Of a stretch of DNA of 56,794 bases, positions 10,449 to 17,842 are shown piece after piece. This DNA comes from Citreicella sp. C3M06 (GTDB lineage Bacteria > Pseudomonadota > Alphaproteobacteria > Rhodobacterales > Rhodobacteraceae). The DNA lies in assembly GCF_018860705.1 (NCBI RefSeq), contig NZ_JAHKQA010000080.1:1-56794 (forward strand). The letters run 5' to 3'. Numbering within the stretch: position 1 is the first letter of the stretch; the number at the start of each line of letters is the position of its first letter. The translations under genes and the position numbers were made by a program. The notes beneath the pieces were generated by a model. That model saw only the letters and a list, made by a program, of their open reading frames with translations. It had not been told where the DNA came from and did not search any database.

Positions 10449-10871
10449 GATTTGCGGTCCCGGGGTCTGGAAGTCTGCGATTGGGTGTGTGCGGCGCGCG
10501 GCTTGCATACGCCTTGTCCCGGCGGCTCGTGTGATCAGAGCGCCGGGCAGGTAATTCGAATGAGGATCTCGGTACGGCCCATCATGGGCGGCGTTATAGG
10601 CGCGGCGCAAAGATTGGTCCAGTGCCCGCGCCATCGGCGGAAAGGGCGCTTGATGGCGGTGATTTGCGCAAGGTTTCGCCGGTTCCGCCCATGCCGCAAC
10701 GCGGCGCGGCGGAGCGGCGCCCATGCGGCAGGGCGATTTGGGCGGGCGCTCGCCGGACACGGGAGCCTGCGGCGATACAGGGATACCGACGGCGTCTTTC
10801 GTGGTTAGCTTTGTACAAGCGCCGGACACAGCCGGCACATCCAAGACCAACCTGACAAGAGGAGAAACGAC
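10449..10871. other. Divergent intergenic region, ileS / small membrane protein
   Basis: This 423-base stretch lies between minus-strand ileS and a plus-strand small protein. It holds a candidate sigma-70 promoter for ileS near 10593-10621, listed separately. The ribosome binding site AGAGGAG of the plus gene is at its right end. No tRNA, T-box or other RNA element was recognised in the ileS leader. Confidence 0.4.
10593..10621 (-). promoter_or_regulatory. Candidate sigma-70 promoter for ileS
   Basis: On the minus strand TGGACC, 17 bases, then TATAAC. The -10 box is good and the -35 fair, with ideal spacing. It would give a leader of about 140 bases. The same pattern (TGGACT-N17-TATACA) precedes pyrG. 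Confidence 0.4.
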
Positions 10872-11135
10872 ATGGCCTATTTCGATGAACGCAAGAACGT
10901 TTCCGATGCCTATCGCGCACAGGTCGAAAATGACACGCCCGCCCGCCCGCCCGAGGCCCGCAAGGGCCGGGGTGGGGTGGTCGGCTGGATCGTGGCCGCC
11001 CTTGTGGTGGCAGGGCTTGCCATCGGCATCGGCAGCCTTGGCGACGATGACGCCGGCGGCGCGCCGCCTGCTATGGCACCGGCCGACAACAGCGTCGTGC
11101 CCGATGCGCCGCCCGTGACCGCACCCACCGAGTGA
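10872..11135 (+). CDS. Small single-pass membrane protein
   Basis: An 87-residue protein with a charged N-terminus ('AYFDERKNVSDAYRAQV'), one transmembrane helix at about residues 36-56 ('GVVGWIVAALVVAGLAIGIG') and an Asp- then Ala/Pro-rich tail. The ribosome binding site is strong (AGAGGAG, seven bases before ATG), which supports a real gene despite its size. It is divergent from ileS. I do not recognise the family. A role in the membrane or envelope is all that can be said. Confidence 0.7.
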   Translation: MAYFDERKNVSDAYRAQVENDTPARPPEARKGRGGVVGWIVAALVVAGLAIGIGSLGDDDAGGAPPAMAPADNSVVPDAPPVTAPTE

Positions 11136-11656
11136 TGACACACCCCGCCGCGACGTCCCCGCCGAAAGATCGGCAGCCACTCACGGGAAAACAGGCCAGC
11201 GCGGCGGCCGCCGGGGGCGCATCGGCGCCTCCGGCAGGCGGGGTTTCCGGCCCGGATGTGGCATATTTCGTTCAGCATGGGCAGAATGCTGCGCATGTTG
11301 TGTCTCTCTTCAAGATTCTGAAAGACAATAGCATCGGAAAGGCGCATCACATCCGTGTTGCGCCAAGTACCTGTCTTCACAGTCCAGCATCGAGCTGCCA
11401 GATGTCCCCGAATACCCAAGACCTCCCCCATGGTGCCATGCCCTGCCAAGCCAGCACCGTGACGCCCGAAAGGGTGCCAAGCGACCAGTTTTCCACGGAA
11501 AACGCCACGATCAGCGACCTAAGCCGTCTTGATCGGGTGGCGGGCATCGTGTTCGCAGTTCTGCTTGCCCTTGCCGGGCTGGTACTAACTGACATGCTGA
11601 CCTCGTCCGATGAACTGGCCAACGATCCGCCGCCAGAGAACATTGCCAGCCAATAG
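11132..11656 (+). CDS. Uncertain ORF with C-terminal transmembrane segment
   Basis: An open frame of up to 174 residues that begins at GTG overlapping the stop of the small membrane protein. The first 90 residues are low-complexity and look unlike a real protein. The last 85 (from ATG at 11402) contain a plausible membrane helix, 'VAGIVFAVLLALAGLVLTDML', and an acidic tail. If a gene exists here it is probably 11402-11656. No good ribosome binding site is seen for either start, and no family is recognised. Confidence 0.3.
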   Translation: MMTHPAATSPPKDRQPLTGKQASAAAAGGASAPPAGGVSGPDVAYFVQHGQNAAHVVSLFKILKDNSIGKAHHIRVAPSTCLHSPASSCQMSPNTQDLPHGAMPCQASTVTPERVPSDQFSTENATISDLSRLDRVAGIVFAVLLALAGLVLTDMLTSSDELANDPPPENIASQ

Positions 11657-11729
11657 GCCGGGCCTGCGATCTTGCGCAGGCAAACGCCGCGACTCCTTTC
11701 GGAGGCGCGGCGCTGTCGCGTCGTCTGGC
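11136..11729. other. Poorly coding interval upstream of phyR terminator
   Basis: 594 bases between the small membrane protein and phyR. Apart from the doubtful frame ending at 11656, it holds the phyR-side terminator hairpin. On the minus strand an ATG near 11302 follows a GAAGAGAG, but its frame soon becomes Arg/Gly-rich shadow sequence, so I did not call a gene. Confidence 0.4.
11685..11712. terminator. Hairpin terminator downstream of phyR
   Basis: CGCCGCG-a-CTCC, loop TTTC, GGAG-g-CGCGGCG: an 11-pair stem with one mismatch. On the minus strand it follows the phyR stop by 17 bases and is followed by TTT, so it most likely ends phyR transcription. Confidence 0.65.
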
Positions 11730-12530
11730 TCAGGCCCTCAGCGTCTCGGTTGACGAGAAGAACATCGCCTGACTGACCGCCGAGCGCACCTGATCTTCGG
11801 AATAGGGCTTGGAGATCAGGAAGGCCGGTTCCGGGCGTTCACCGGTCAGCAGCCGTTCGGGGAAGGCGGTGATGAAGATCACCGGCCGGTCGCCGAGCGC
11901 CTTGAGGATGTCGTTCACCGCGTCGATGCCCGAGGAATTGTCTGCCAGCTGAATGTCGGCGAGAACAAGATCGGGGGTCTCCTTGGCCGCAAGCTCGACC
12001 GCGGCGGCGCGGGTGCGGGCAACGCCGGTCACCTTGTGGCCCAGTTCGGAGACGATGCTTTCAAGGTCCATGGCGATGATCGCCTCGTCCTCGATGATCA
12101 GCACGCGCCCGGTCACGGCATCGGCCATTTCCTGACGGGCAAGCGTCACCAGCTGTTCGGCTTCTGCGGTGTCGATCTGCATGATCTCGCCCACTTCGGG
12201 CAGCTCGAATTCCTCGATCGAATGCAGCAGTAGTGCTTCGCGGCTGTTGGTGGTCAGCTTTGACAGACGCGCCTGCGCCTTGGCGGCGGCGGCCTCGTTC
12301 TCATCCACCACCGGCGCCCCGGTGCTGACCCATATGCCGTGGAAAACCTTGAACATCCCGACCTTTGGCGAGGACGCTTCGGAGGCAGCGCTGCGGTCGG
12401 CGAGGATCGCCTCCAGCGTGGCGGCCGCATAGTTGTCGCCGGTGCTTTGGCTGCCAGTCAGCGCCCGCGCGTACCGACGAAGATAAGGAAGCGCTGTCCC
12501 AATGGCCTGACTCAGGTCACCCGTTGCCAT
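11730..12530 (-). CDS. phyR: General stress response anti-anti-sigma response regulator
   Basis: A 266-residue PhyR. Residues 1-135 are a sigma-factor-like domain that mimics EcfG and binds NepR. Residues 142-260 are a receiver with 'VLIIEDEA', phosphoacceptor Asp192 in 'VLADIQLAD', the PhyR-type 'FITAFPERLL' (FATGUY-like) motif and Lys241 in 'ISKPY'. In the known mechanism, phosphorylation opens the sigma-like domain, NepR is captured and EcfG is freed. The start has AAAGGATTGAG at good spacing. It is divergent from nepR-ecfG, and an EcfG-type promoter lies 34-58 bases upstream of its start, implying positive feedback. Confidence 0.97.
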   Translation of the reverse strand: MATGDLSQAIGTALPYLRRYARALTGSQSTGDNYAAATLEAILADRSAASEASSPKVGMFKVFHGIWVSTGAPVVDENEAAAAKAQARLSKLTTNSREALLLHSIEEFELPEVGEIMQIDTAEAEQLVTLARQEMADAVTGRVLIIEDEAIIAMDLESIVSELGHKVTGVARTRAAAVELAAKETPDLVLADIQLADNSSGIDAVNDILKALGDRPVIFITAFPERLLTGERPEPAFLISKPYSEDQVRSAVSQAMFFSSTETLRA

Positions 12531-12563
12531 GTCTCAATCCTTTTTCGATTTTTTCGGGAACCA

Positions 12564-12588
12564 AACGCTCCCATGGTGCATTTGTTCC
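12564..12588 (-). promoter_or_regulatory. EcfG-dependent promoter of phyR
   Basis: On the minus strand GGAAC (12588-12584), 16 bases, CGTT (12567-12564): an exact match to the EcfG consensus GGAAC-N16/17-CGTT. It lies 34 bases upstream of the phyR ATG. The -35 element is also half of an inverted repeat (CGGGAAC at 12555-12561 / GTTCCCG at 12584-12590), so a GGAAC also points toward nepR-ecfG. On that strand, however, the best -10 at N17 is CATT. Confidence 0.8.
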
Positions 12589-12642
12589 CGCATGAGGTCA
12601 AAATAGTGCCAGATCGCAGCGGAAAAAAGAGCAAGGAACGAA

Positions 12643-12807
12643 ATGGGTCATAAGCGGAGCAAAGACAATGGATCCGAGGTCATCGACGAAAACCTGAAGC
12701 GCGTCTACCAGGACATGCTTGATGAGAAGGTGCCTGACCGTTTCCTCGATCTGATTGCACAGTTGAAATCGCTGGACGATGCGCCGAGCGAGGACACAGC
12801 CAAATGA
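12643..12807 (+). CDS. nepR: Anti-sigma factor NepR
   Basis: A 54-residue protein that binds EcfG and keeps it inactive until PhyR-P takes it away. The family core is complete: 'IDENLKRVYQDMLDEKVPD' followed by 'RFLDLIAQLKSLD', two helices joined by the conserved VPDRF turn. The N- and C-terminal tails are short and polar. AAGGA precedes the ATG at 12643. The stop overlaps the ecfG start as ATGA (12804-12807), so the anti-sigma and sigma are translationally coupled, as expected for balanced production. Confidence 0.95.
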   Translation: MGHKRSKDNGSEVIDENLKRVYQDMLDEKVPDRFLDLIAQLKSLDDAPSEDTAK

Positions 12808-13358
12808 GTGCTGATCCCCGTGACGAGATCGTACAGCATCTTCCGGCCCTGCGCGCCTTTGCGCTGTCGTTGACGCGCAACGGCGCGGTGGCAGATGACA
12901 TGGTGCAGGACACGCTGGTCAAGGCGTGGTCGAAGATTGCCAGTTTCGAGCCCGGCACCAACATGCGCGCCTGGCTGTTTACCATCTTGCGCAACACCTA
13001 TTATTCGAACCGCCGCAAGGCGGGGCGCGAAGTGTCTGACGCCGAGGGGATCTTTACCGAGAGCCTGTCGGAAAAGCCCGCACATGACGGGCGTCTGCAA
13101 CTGGCCGACTTCCGCCGTGCCTTTGTGAAACTGACCGATGAACAGCGCGAAGCGCTTATCCTTGTTGGCGCGCAGGGATTTTCGTATGAAGAAGCCGCCG
13201 AGACCTGCGGCGTTGCGGTGGGCACCATCAAGAGCCGGGTCAACAGGGCCCGTGCGCGACTTGCAGAGTTGCTCCAGCTTGACGATCACGACAAGCTCGA
13301 GATGACGGATCAGGCGACCATGGCCGTTGTGTCGGGATCACGACTGACGGCACGATAG
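12804..13358 (+). CDS. ecfG: ECF sigma factor EcfG (general stress response)
   Basis: A 184-residue ECF sigma factor. Region 2 has 'DDMVQDTLVKAWSKIASFEPGTNMRAWLFTILRNTYYSNRRK' features, split here into the core-binding and -10 recognition parts. Region 4 has 'LTDEQREALILVGAQGFSYEEAAE' and 'VAVGTIKSRVNRARARL', the -35 reading helix-turn-helix. It should direct RNA polymerase to GGAAC-N16/17-CGTT promoters, one of which stands before phyR. Start overlaps nepR by four bases. A hairpin (13366-13388) lies directly after the stop. Confidence 0.96.
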   Translation: MSADPRDEIVQHLPALRAFALSLTRNGAVADDMVQDTLVKAWSKIASFEPGTNMRAWLFTILRNTYYSNRRKAGREVSDAEGIFTESLSEKPAHDGRLQLADFRRAFVKLTDEQREALILVGAQGFSYEEAAETCGVAVGTIKSRVNRARARLAELLQLDDHDKLEMTDQATMAVVSGSRLTAR

Positions 13359-13365
13359 CCGCCCC

Positions 13366-13388
13366 CTGCTTCGTATGTACCGAAGCAG
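13366..13388 (+). repeat. Perfect hairpin between ecfG and the kinase gene
   Basis: CTGCTTCG, seven-base loop, CGAAGCAG: an eight-pair stem beginning eight bases after the ecfG stop. There is no T-tract after it on the plus strand, so it is more likely a stabilising or partial-termination element than a full terminator. It may set different levels of nepR-ecfG and the kinase. Confidence 0.55.
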
Positions 13389-13486
13389 AGCAAAGCAAAA
13401 GCGCCGCAAGATTTGGCGCAACATATGGATTACGACGACCGTGCCCGAAGCATCCGGGATCGGCAGAAAATTACGGGCAGGTGAAG

Positions 13487-15277
13487 ATGACCGATACTGT
13501 GCCGCGCATGCGTCCGCTTGGCCTCGCAGCGCGGATGATCCTGTTCCTGACGCTTGCGCTTGTGCCGATCGGGGTTGTCGCTTGGTTTCAGACGACGAAG
13601 CTGCAGGAGGAAACCCGGCTGCGCTCGCAGCTGTCGCTGGTGGCGCTGACCGAGGCCGCGGCGCTGGACGAGCGCGAAACCGTGCTGCGCGCGCAGGGCG
13701 GCGCTCAGGCGCTTGGCGCGACGCTTGGGCTTGATCTGTTCGGCCCGGATGGCGCGGATAACGTCGAAACCTGTTCAAGCCGGCTTGCATCCTATCTTTC
13801 CGCCTCGCCGGGCTATTCCTTTGCCGGCCTGATGACCGTGGATGGCCGCATTCCCTGCACCTCGACCGGCGGCGCGCTGGATCTGGCGGATTTTCCGCGC
13901 CTGCAAGAGCTTTTGGAAAACCCCGGCGCTGCGGCCTGGCTGAACCGGAACGGGCCGATCAGCCAGCGCTCGGTGATCGTCGTAGCAGAGCCTTTCTATG
14001 TCGAAGGCGAACTGGCCGGACATGTGCTGCTGTCGGTGCCGTCGGCCTTGCTGCCGCTTGCCGCTGATGCGGACGGCATCGCGCCCCCTTATGTCGATAT
14101 TGTCACCATCAATGCGAAGGGCCACATCCTGTCGTCGCGCCGCGGGGTCAATCAGGTCGAAGGGCTGCTTCCGGCGGATCTCGACCTTGCCAGCCTCATC
14201 GGCGCCAAACCGCAGAGCTTTGCCGCGCGCAGTCAGGACGGCGCGACGCGGGTCTATGCCGCCGCGCCGCTGGTGCCCGGCATGGTCAGCGCTATCGGTA
14301 TCTGGAGTCGGGACAACGACGAGGCGCAGGCGATTTCCGTCAGCGGCTTTGCCCGCGCGCTGCCGCTGCTGATGTGGGGCGCATCGGTGATCGTGGCCTT
14401 CCTTGCGGTGAACCGGCTGGTGATCCGGCACATCAAGGTGCTTTCGCGCCGAATGCGCATCTTCGCCCGCACCCGCCGCGTGCCCGAAACCCGCGCCAGC
14501 CGCGAAATGCCATCGGAACTGGCCGACATGGAGGATGATTTCCTCGACATGGCCGATGCGATCCTGCGCGACGAGGCCCAGCAGGAAAACGCCCTGCGGG
14601 AAAAGACCATCCTGCTCAAGGAAGTGCACCACCGGGTCAAGAACAACCTTCAGCTCATCTCGTCGATCATGAACATGCAGATCCGCGGCTCGCGCGAGCC
14701 CGAGACGCGCTTTGTGTTGCAGCGTCTGCAGGACCGCATCCGCAGTCTGGCGACGATCCACCGCAATCTCTATCAGACCGAGGATCTGGGCCATGTCGAT
14801 GCTGGCACGCTGCTGGCGGATCTGGTCGAGCAGATGACGCAGCTGGCCGAGATCAACGGCGCGCCGGTGAGTGTCGACACCGAGTTGCAACAGATCGAGG
14901 CGGTGCCGGATCAGGCGGTGCCCCTGTCGCTGCTGACCGCCGAGGCGCTGACCAATGCGCTGAAATACGGCGCACCGGAGCAGGGGGCAGATCACGCCCG
15001 CGTGCTGGTGCGTTTCAGCCGCGACGGCAGCGGTCGTGCCGTGCTGGAAATCGCCAATACCACGCCGCCCGAAGGCACGCCCCAGCCCGAAAAGGTTGCA
15101 GGGGAACCGACGGGGCTGGGGACGCGTTTGATCCATGCCTTCGCGACCCAGATCGGCGGAGCGCTGGAGGAGGGGCACGAAGACGGTCTTTTCGTGGTGC
15201 GCGTGCGCTTCCAGCTCAAAGCGTTTGAACATGACGAAACCACTCCGACACGGGTGCCCGATGTCCCGAACTTCTGA
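13487..15277 (+). CDS. Membrane HisKA_2 sensor histidine kinase of the general stress locus
   Basis: A 596-residue kinase. A transmembrane helix (about residues 15-35) and a second (about 292-312) bracket a 255-residue extracytoplasmic sensor domain. A HAMP-like linker follows, then a HisKA_2 dimerisation domain with 'LLKEVHHRVKNNLQLISS' (phospho-His near residue 381) and a HATPase with 'EALTNALKYGAP' and 'GLGTRLIHAFATQIGG'. Kinases of this family beside phyR normally phosphorylate PhyR. I chose ATG at 13487, preceded by GGCAGGTGAAG, over GTG at 13481. The 3' end overlaps the amidoligase gene by at least 17 bases. The signal sensed is unknown. Confidence 0.93.
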   Translation: MTDTVPRMRPLGLAARMILFLTLALVPIGVVAWFQTTKLQEETRLRSQLSLVALTEAAALDERETVLRAQGGAQALGATLGLDLFGPDGADNVETCSSRLASYLSASPGYSFAGLMTVDGRIPCTSTGGALDLADFPRLQELLENPGAAAWLNRNGPISQRSVIVVAEPFYVEGELAGHVLLSVPSALLPLAADADGIAPPYVDIVTINAKGHILSSRRGVNQVEGLLPADLDLASLIGAKPQSFAARSQDGATRVYAAAPLVPGMVSAIGIWSRDNDEAQAISVSGFARALPLLMWGASVIVAFLAVNRLVIRHIKVLSRRMRIFARTRRVPETRASREMPSELADMEDDFLDMADAILRDEAQQENALREKTILLKEVHHRVKNNLQLISSIMNMQIRGSREPETRFVLQRLQDRIRSLATIHRNLYQTEDLGHVDAGTLLADLVEQMTQLAEINGAPVSVDTELQQIEAVPDQAVPLSLLTAEALTNALKYGAPEQGADHARVLVRFSRDGSGRAVLEIANTTPPEGTPQPEKVAGEPTGLGTRLIHAFATQIGGALEEGHEDGLFVVRVRFQLKAFEHDETTPTRVPDVPNF

Positions 15278-16229
15278 ACCACCGGCCCTGAAGGCCTTGC
15301 CAAGCCCGCTGAACGCCGATGGCGTCCGGCGCAAGGTCGGGATCGAGGTCGAATTTTCGGGTCTCGACGAGGATCGCGTGGCGCAGATCCTGTGCGACGT
15401 TCTGGGCGGCACGCCACGGCAGGAACACCGAGGCCGCTGGGAAGCGCAGGGCACGGCGCTTGGCGATTTCGAGGTCTATCTCGACAGCCGTCCGCTCAAC
15501 AAGCTCGATGACAATATGCTGACACGCCAGCTGCGCGACGCGGCGCGATCCGTGGTGCCGGTCGAGATCGTCAGCCCCCCGATCGAAGTCGAGCAGATCG
15601 CCGATCTTGACCGTGCCTTGCTGGCCTTGGCCGAGGCGGGGGCAACCGGGACCAGCAGCGGCGTTCTGCTGGGCTTTGGCGTGCATTTCAACCCCGAAGC
15701 GGTGTCGCTGACATTTGGGGATATCGCGCCGGTGCTCACGTCTTATGCGTTGATCGAAGATCACATCCGCCGGGTGGCCGGGATCGACCTGTCGCGCCGC
15801 TTGCTGCCATGGGTCGATCCGTACCCGAGGGCGCTGATCGACAAGCTGGCCTCGCATCGCGCGCCCAAGCATATGCATGAGCTGATCGAGACCTATCTCG
15901 AACTGTCGCCGTCGCGCAATCACGGGCTCGACATGCTGCCGCTGTTCACCATGATCGACGAGGCGCGCGTGGCGCGAGCGATGGACATGGAACAGATCGG
16001 CAAGCGCCCGACCTATCACTGGCGCCTGCCGGATTGCCGCATCGACGAAGCGGACTGGTCGCTGGCGCGCGAATGGAACCGCTGGGTGCTGGTCGAACAG
16101 GTGGCCGCCGACACCAGCCTGCTGCGCCGGTTGCGCGCGGCTTGGCGCGATCATCGTGCCTCGCTGACCTCTCTACGCCATGACTGGGCCGGAACGGTGG
16201 CACGGATGCTGCGCGAGGCGGGCCTGTGA
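15261..16229 (+). CDS. Amidoligase family enzyme (glutamine synthetase-like fold)
   Basis: A 322-residue protein of the Amidoligase_2 type, predicted to form amide bonds by an ATP-dependent, COOH-NH2 ligase reaction. The glutamine-synthetase-like metal/ATP site begins with 'RRKVGIEVEFSG'. Further family features are 'VPVEIVSPPIEV', 'SGVLLGFGVHFNPEA' (the usual GxHVH strand, here altered) and 'IDKLASHRAPKHMHELI'. The substrate is unknown. The start at 15261 lies inside the end of the kinase gene; ATG at 15231 is also possible, as neither has a strong ribosome binding site. The next gene overlaps by GTGA. Amidoligases paired with class I amidotransferase/C26 peptidases have been predicted to make modified peptides or metabolites. 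Confidence 0.8.
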   Translation: MSRTSEPPALKALPSPLNADGVRRKVGIEVEFSGLDEDRVAQILCDVLGGTPRQEHRGRWEAQGTALGDFEVYLDSRPLNKLDDNMLTRQLRDAARSVVPVEIVSPPIEVEQIADLDRALLALAEAGATGTSSGVLLGFGVHFNPEAVSLTFGDIAPVLTSYALIEDHIRRVAGIDLSRRLLPWVDPYPRALIDKLASHRAPKHMHELIETYLELSPSRNHGLDMLPLFTMIDEARVARAMDMEQIGKRPTYHWRLPDCRIDEADWSLAREWNRWVLVEQVAADTSLLRRLRAAWRDHRASLTSLRHDWAGTVARMLREAGL

Positions 16230-16984
16230 CGTCACGGCCACTGATCGGGGTGACCGTGTCGCGCAAATCCGGCTGGCGGGTGTTTCCACTGATGAAGCTG
16301 GCGATCTGGCTTGCTGGCGGGCGGGCGCTGCGCTGGCAGGCCGGGTATCGCACCGTCGATCTTGACGCGGTGGATGGCGTGGTCATCGGCGGCGGCGACG
16401 ATATTGCGCCCACCTTATATGGCGGAGAGCTGCGCGTTGGCGTCCGGCTGGACCCGGCGCGCGACGCGCTGGAACAATCGGTGCTGCGCGGGGCGTTTGA
16501 TCGTGGCCTGCCGATCCTCGGGATCTGCCGAGGCTCGCAGATGCTGAACGTGGTGCTGGGCGGCACGCTGCATCAGGATGCCTACGAGGTCTATCAGGGC
16601 AGCCGTTATGTGCGCACCGTGCTGCCGCGCAAACGGGTACTGATCGAGGGCGAATCGTTGCTATCGCGCTCGGCCAAGGCGTCGTGCATCTACGTCAACG
16701 CGCTGCATTCGCAGGCGGTGGATGTTCTGGGGCAGGGGCTGCGCGTGGCCGCCCGCGACGAAGGCGGCATGGTGCAGGCAATCGAGCGGATGTCCGACCC
16801 GTTTGCGCTTGGGGTGCAGTGGCACCCGGAACATCTTGTCTACCGGCGGGCGCATCGACGCCTGTTCCGCTCGCTGGTGGCGGCGGCGCGGGCCGAGCGC
16901 AGCGCGGGCGGTGACGCCCAGCTTGACGCGGCGCGCCAAGAGGCGCGCGAGGACGATGCGCGGCGCGAAAGACTGTGGGGCTGA
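16226..16984 (+). CDS. Class I glutamine amidotransferase-like / C26 gamma-glutamyl hydrolase
   Basis: A 252-residue protein of the PuuD/gamma-glutamyl-GABA hydrolase family. The catalytic triad is complete: Cys101 in 'LPILGICRGSQMLN', His200 and Glu202 in 'GVQWHPEH'. 'VVIGGGDDIAPTLYG' is the family's N-terminal loop. It hydrolyses gamma-glutamyl or similar amides. It starts at GTG overlapping the amidoligase stop (GTGA), so the two are translationally coupled and probably act on the same compound: one makes an amide, the other removes or edits it. The C-terminal 30 residues are a charged helix not needed for the fold. Confidence 0.88.
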   Translation: MTSRPLIGVTVSRKSGWRVFPLMKLAIWLAGGRALRWQAGYRTVDLDAVDGVVIGGGDDIAPTLYGGELRVGVRLDPARDALEQSVLRGAFDRGLPILGICRGSQMLNVVLGGTLHQDAYEVYQGSRYVRTVLPRKRVLIEGESLLSRSAKASCIYVNALHSQAVDVLGQGLRVAARDEGGMVQAIERMSDPFALGVQWHPEHLVYRRAHRRLFRSLVAAARAERSAGGDAQLDAARQEAREDDARRERLWG

Positions 16985-17104
16985 CGCGGGGCTTGGATTA
17001 CGTGATGTGCGCAGCCCGTTTCTAACGGTGGGCAGTTCCCAGCCCGTCATGCGGGCCTACCATGGCTGTGCATCCCACGGCGCGGGGGCCGATGGCAGCC
17101 ATCC

Positions 17105-17791
17105 TTACAACAGCGTCTCGACCCAGCTAGGCACCACCTTGCTGGCCGGTCCGATTAGGTGATCTTCGAAGGCATGGCTGCTGTCGCTGTCGCGCAGGTT
17201 CATCTCGATTGTCCGGGCACCCGCGTAGCGCGCCTGTTGCACAAAGCCCGCAGCCGGGTAGACCTGCCCCGAGGTGCCGATGGCGGCAAAGAGATCGCAG
17301 CCCAGCAGGTGATCTTCGATCTGTTCCATGAAATAGGGCATCTCGCCGAACCAGACGATGTCGGGCCGCCCGGCACCAGCGCCGCAGGCGGGGCAAGGCT
17401 CACCGGGAGCCATCACCAGCGGCGCGCCCCAGCGATGCCCGCAGGCGGCGCAAAGCGCCGAGGCCAGCGCCCCGTGCATATGGATCACCTCTGCCCCCGC
17501 CGCCTCGTGCAGCGCGTCAACGTTCTGGGTGACGATGACCACCTCGCCGGAAAACTCCCGCTGCAACCGCGCCAGCGCCAGATGCGCCGCATTCGGTTGC
17601 GCCTTGGCCGCCTCGGCGCGGCGCATGTTGTAAAAGCGGTGCACCAGCGCCGGGTCCTTGGCAAAGCCTTCGGGCGTGGCCACGTCTTCGATGCGGTGCT
17701 GAGCCCAGAGCCCGCCTTCGTCGCGAAACGTGCCCAGCCCGCTTTCCGCTGAAATGCCTGCCCCGGTCAGGATCACGATCTTTTCGGCCAT
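17105..17791 (-). CDS. cobB: NAD-dependent protein deacylase (sirtuin)
   Basis: A 228-residue sirtuin that removes acyl groups from protein lysines using NAD+. It has 'LTGAGISAESGLGTFRD', 'VTQNVDALHE', catalytic His106 in 'HMHG' and four zinc cysteines (114, 117, 133, 136). 'FYNMRR' gives Tyr54 and Arg57, the YxxR pair of class III sirtuins that favours succinyl- and malonyl-lysine. That fits a neighbourhood with acyl-CoA enzymes some 10 kb away, though this link is inference. It is divergent from the phosphatase gene at 17843 with only 51 bases between. Confidence 0.94.
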   Translation of the reverse strand: MAEKIVILTGAGISAESGLGTFRDEGGLWAQHRIEDVATPEGFAKDPALVHRFYNMRRAEAAKAQPNAAHLALARLQREFSGEVVIVTQNVDALHEAAGAEVIHMHGALASALCAACGHRWGAPLVMAPGEPCPACGAGAGRPDIVWFGEMPYFMEQIEDHLLGCDLFAAIGTSGQVYPAAGFVQQARYAGARTIEMNLRDSDSSHAFEDHLIGPASKVVPSWVETLL

Positions 17792-17842
17792 GCTTTTCTC
17801 CGTAGCGACGACAGGTTAGGCTGACACTCAGGGAGGCCCGCC

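Noticed and set aside
11136-11302. Minus-strand frame starting at ATG near 11302 with GAAGAGAG upstream
   Set aside because: The first 20 residues are plausible, but the frame continues as Arg/Gly-rich shadow sequence through the opposite small gene; no family.
12557-12586. Second EcfG promoter on the plus strand for nepR-ecfG
   Set aside because: GGAAC is present but the GTT lies 21-22 bases later and the bases at N16-17 are GCAT/CATT.
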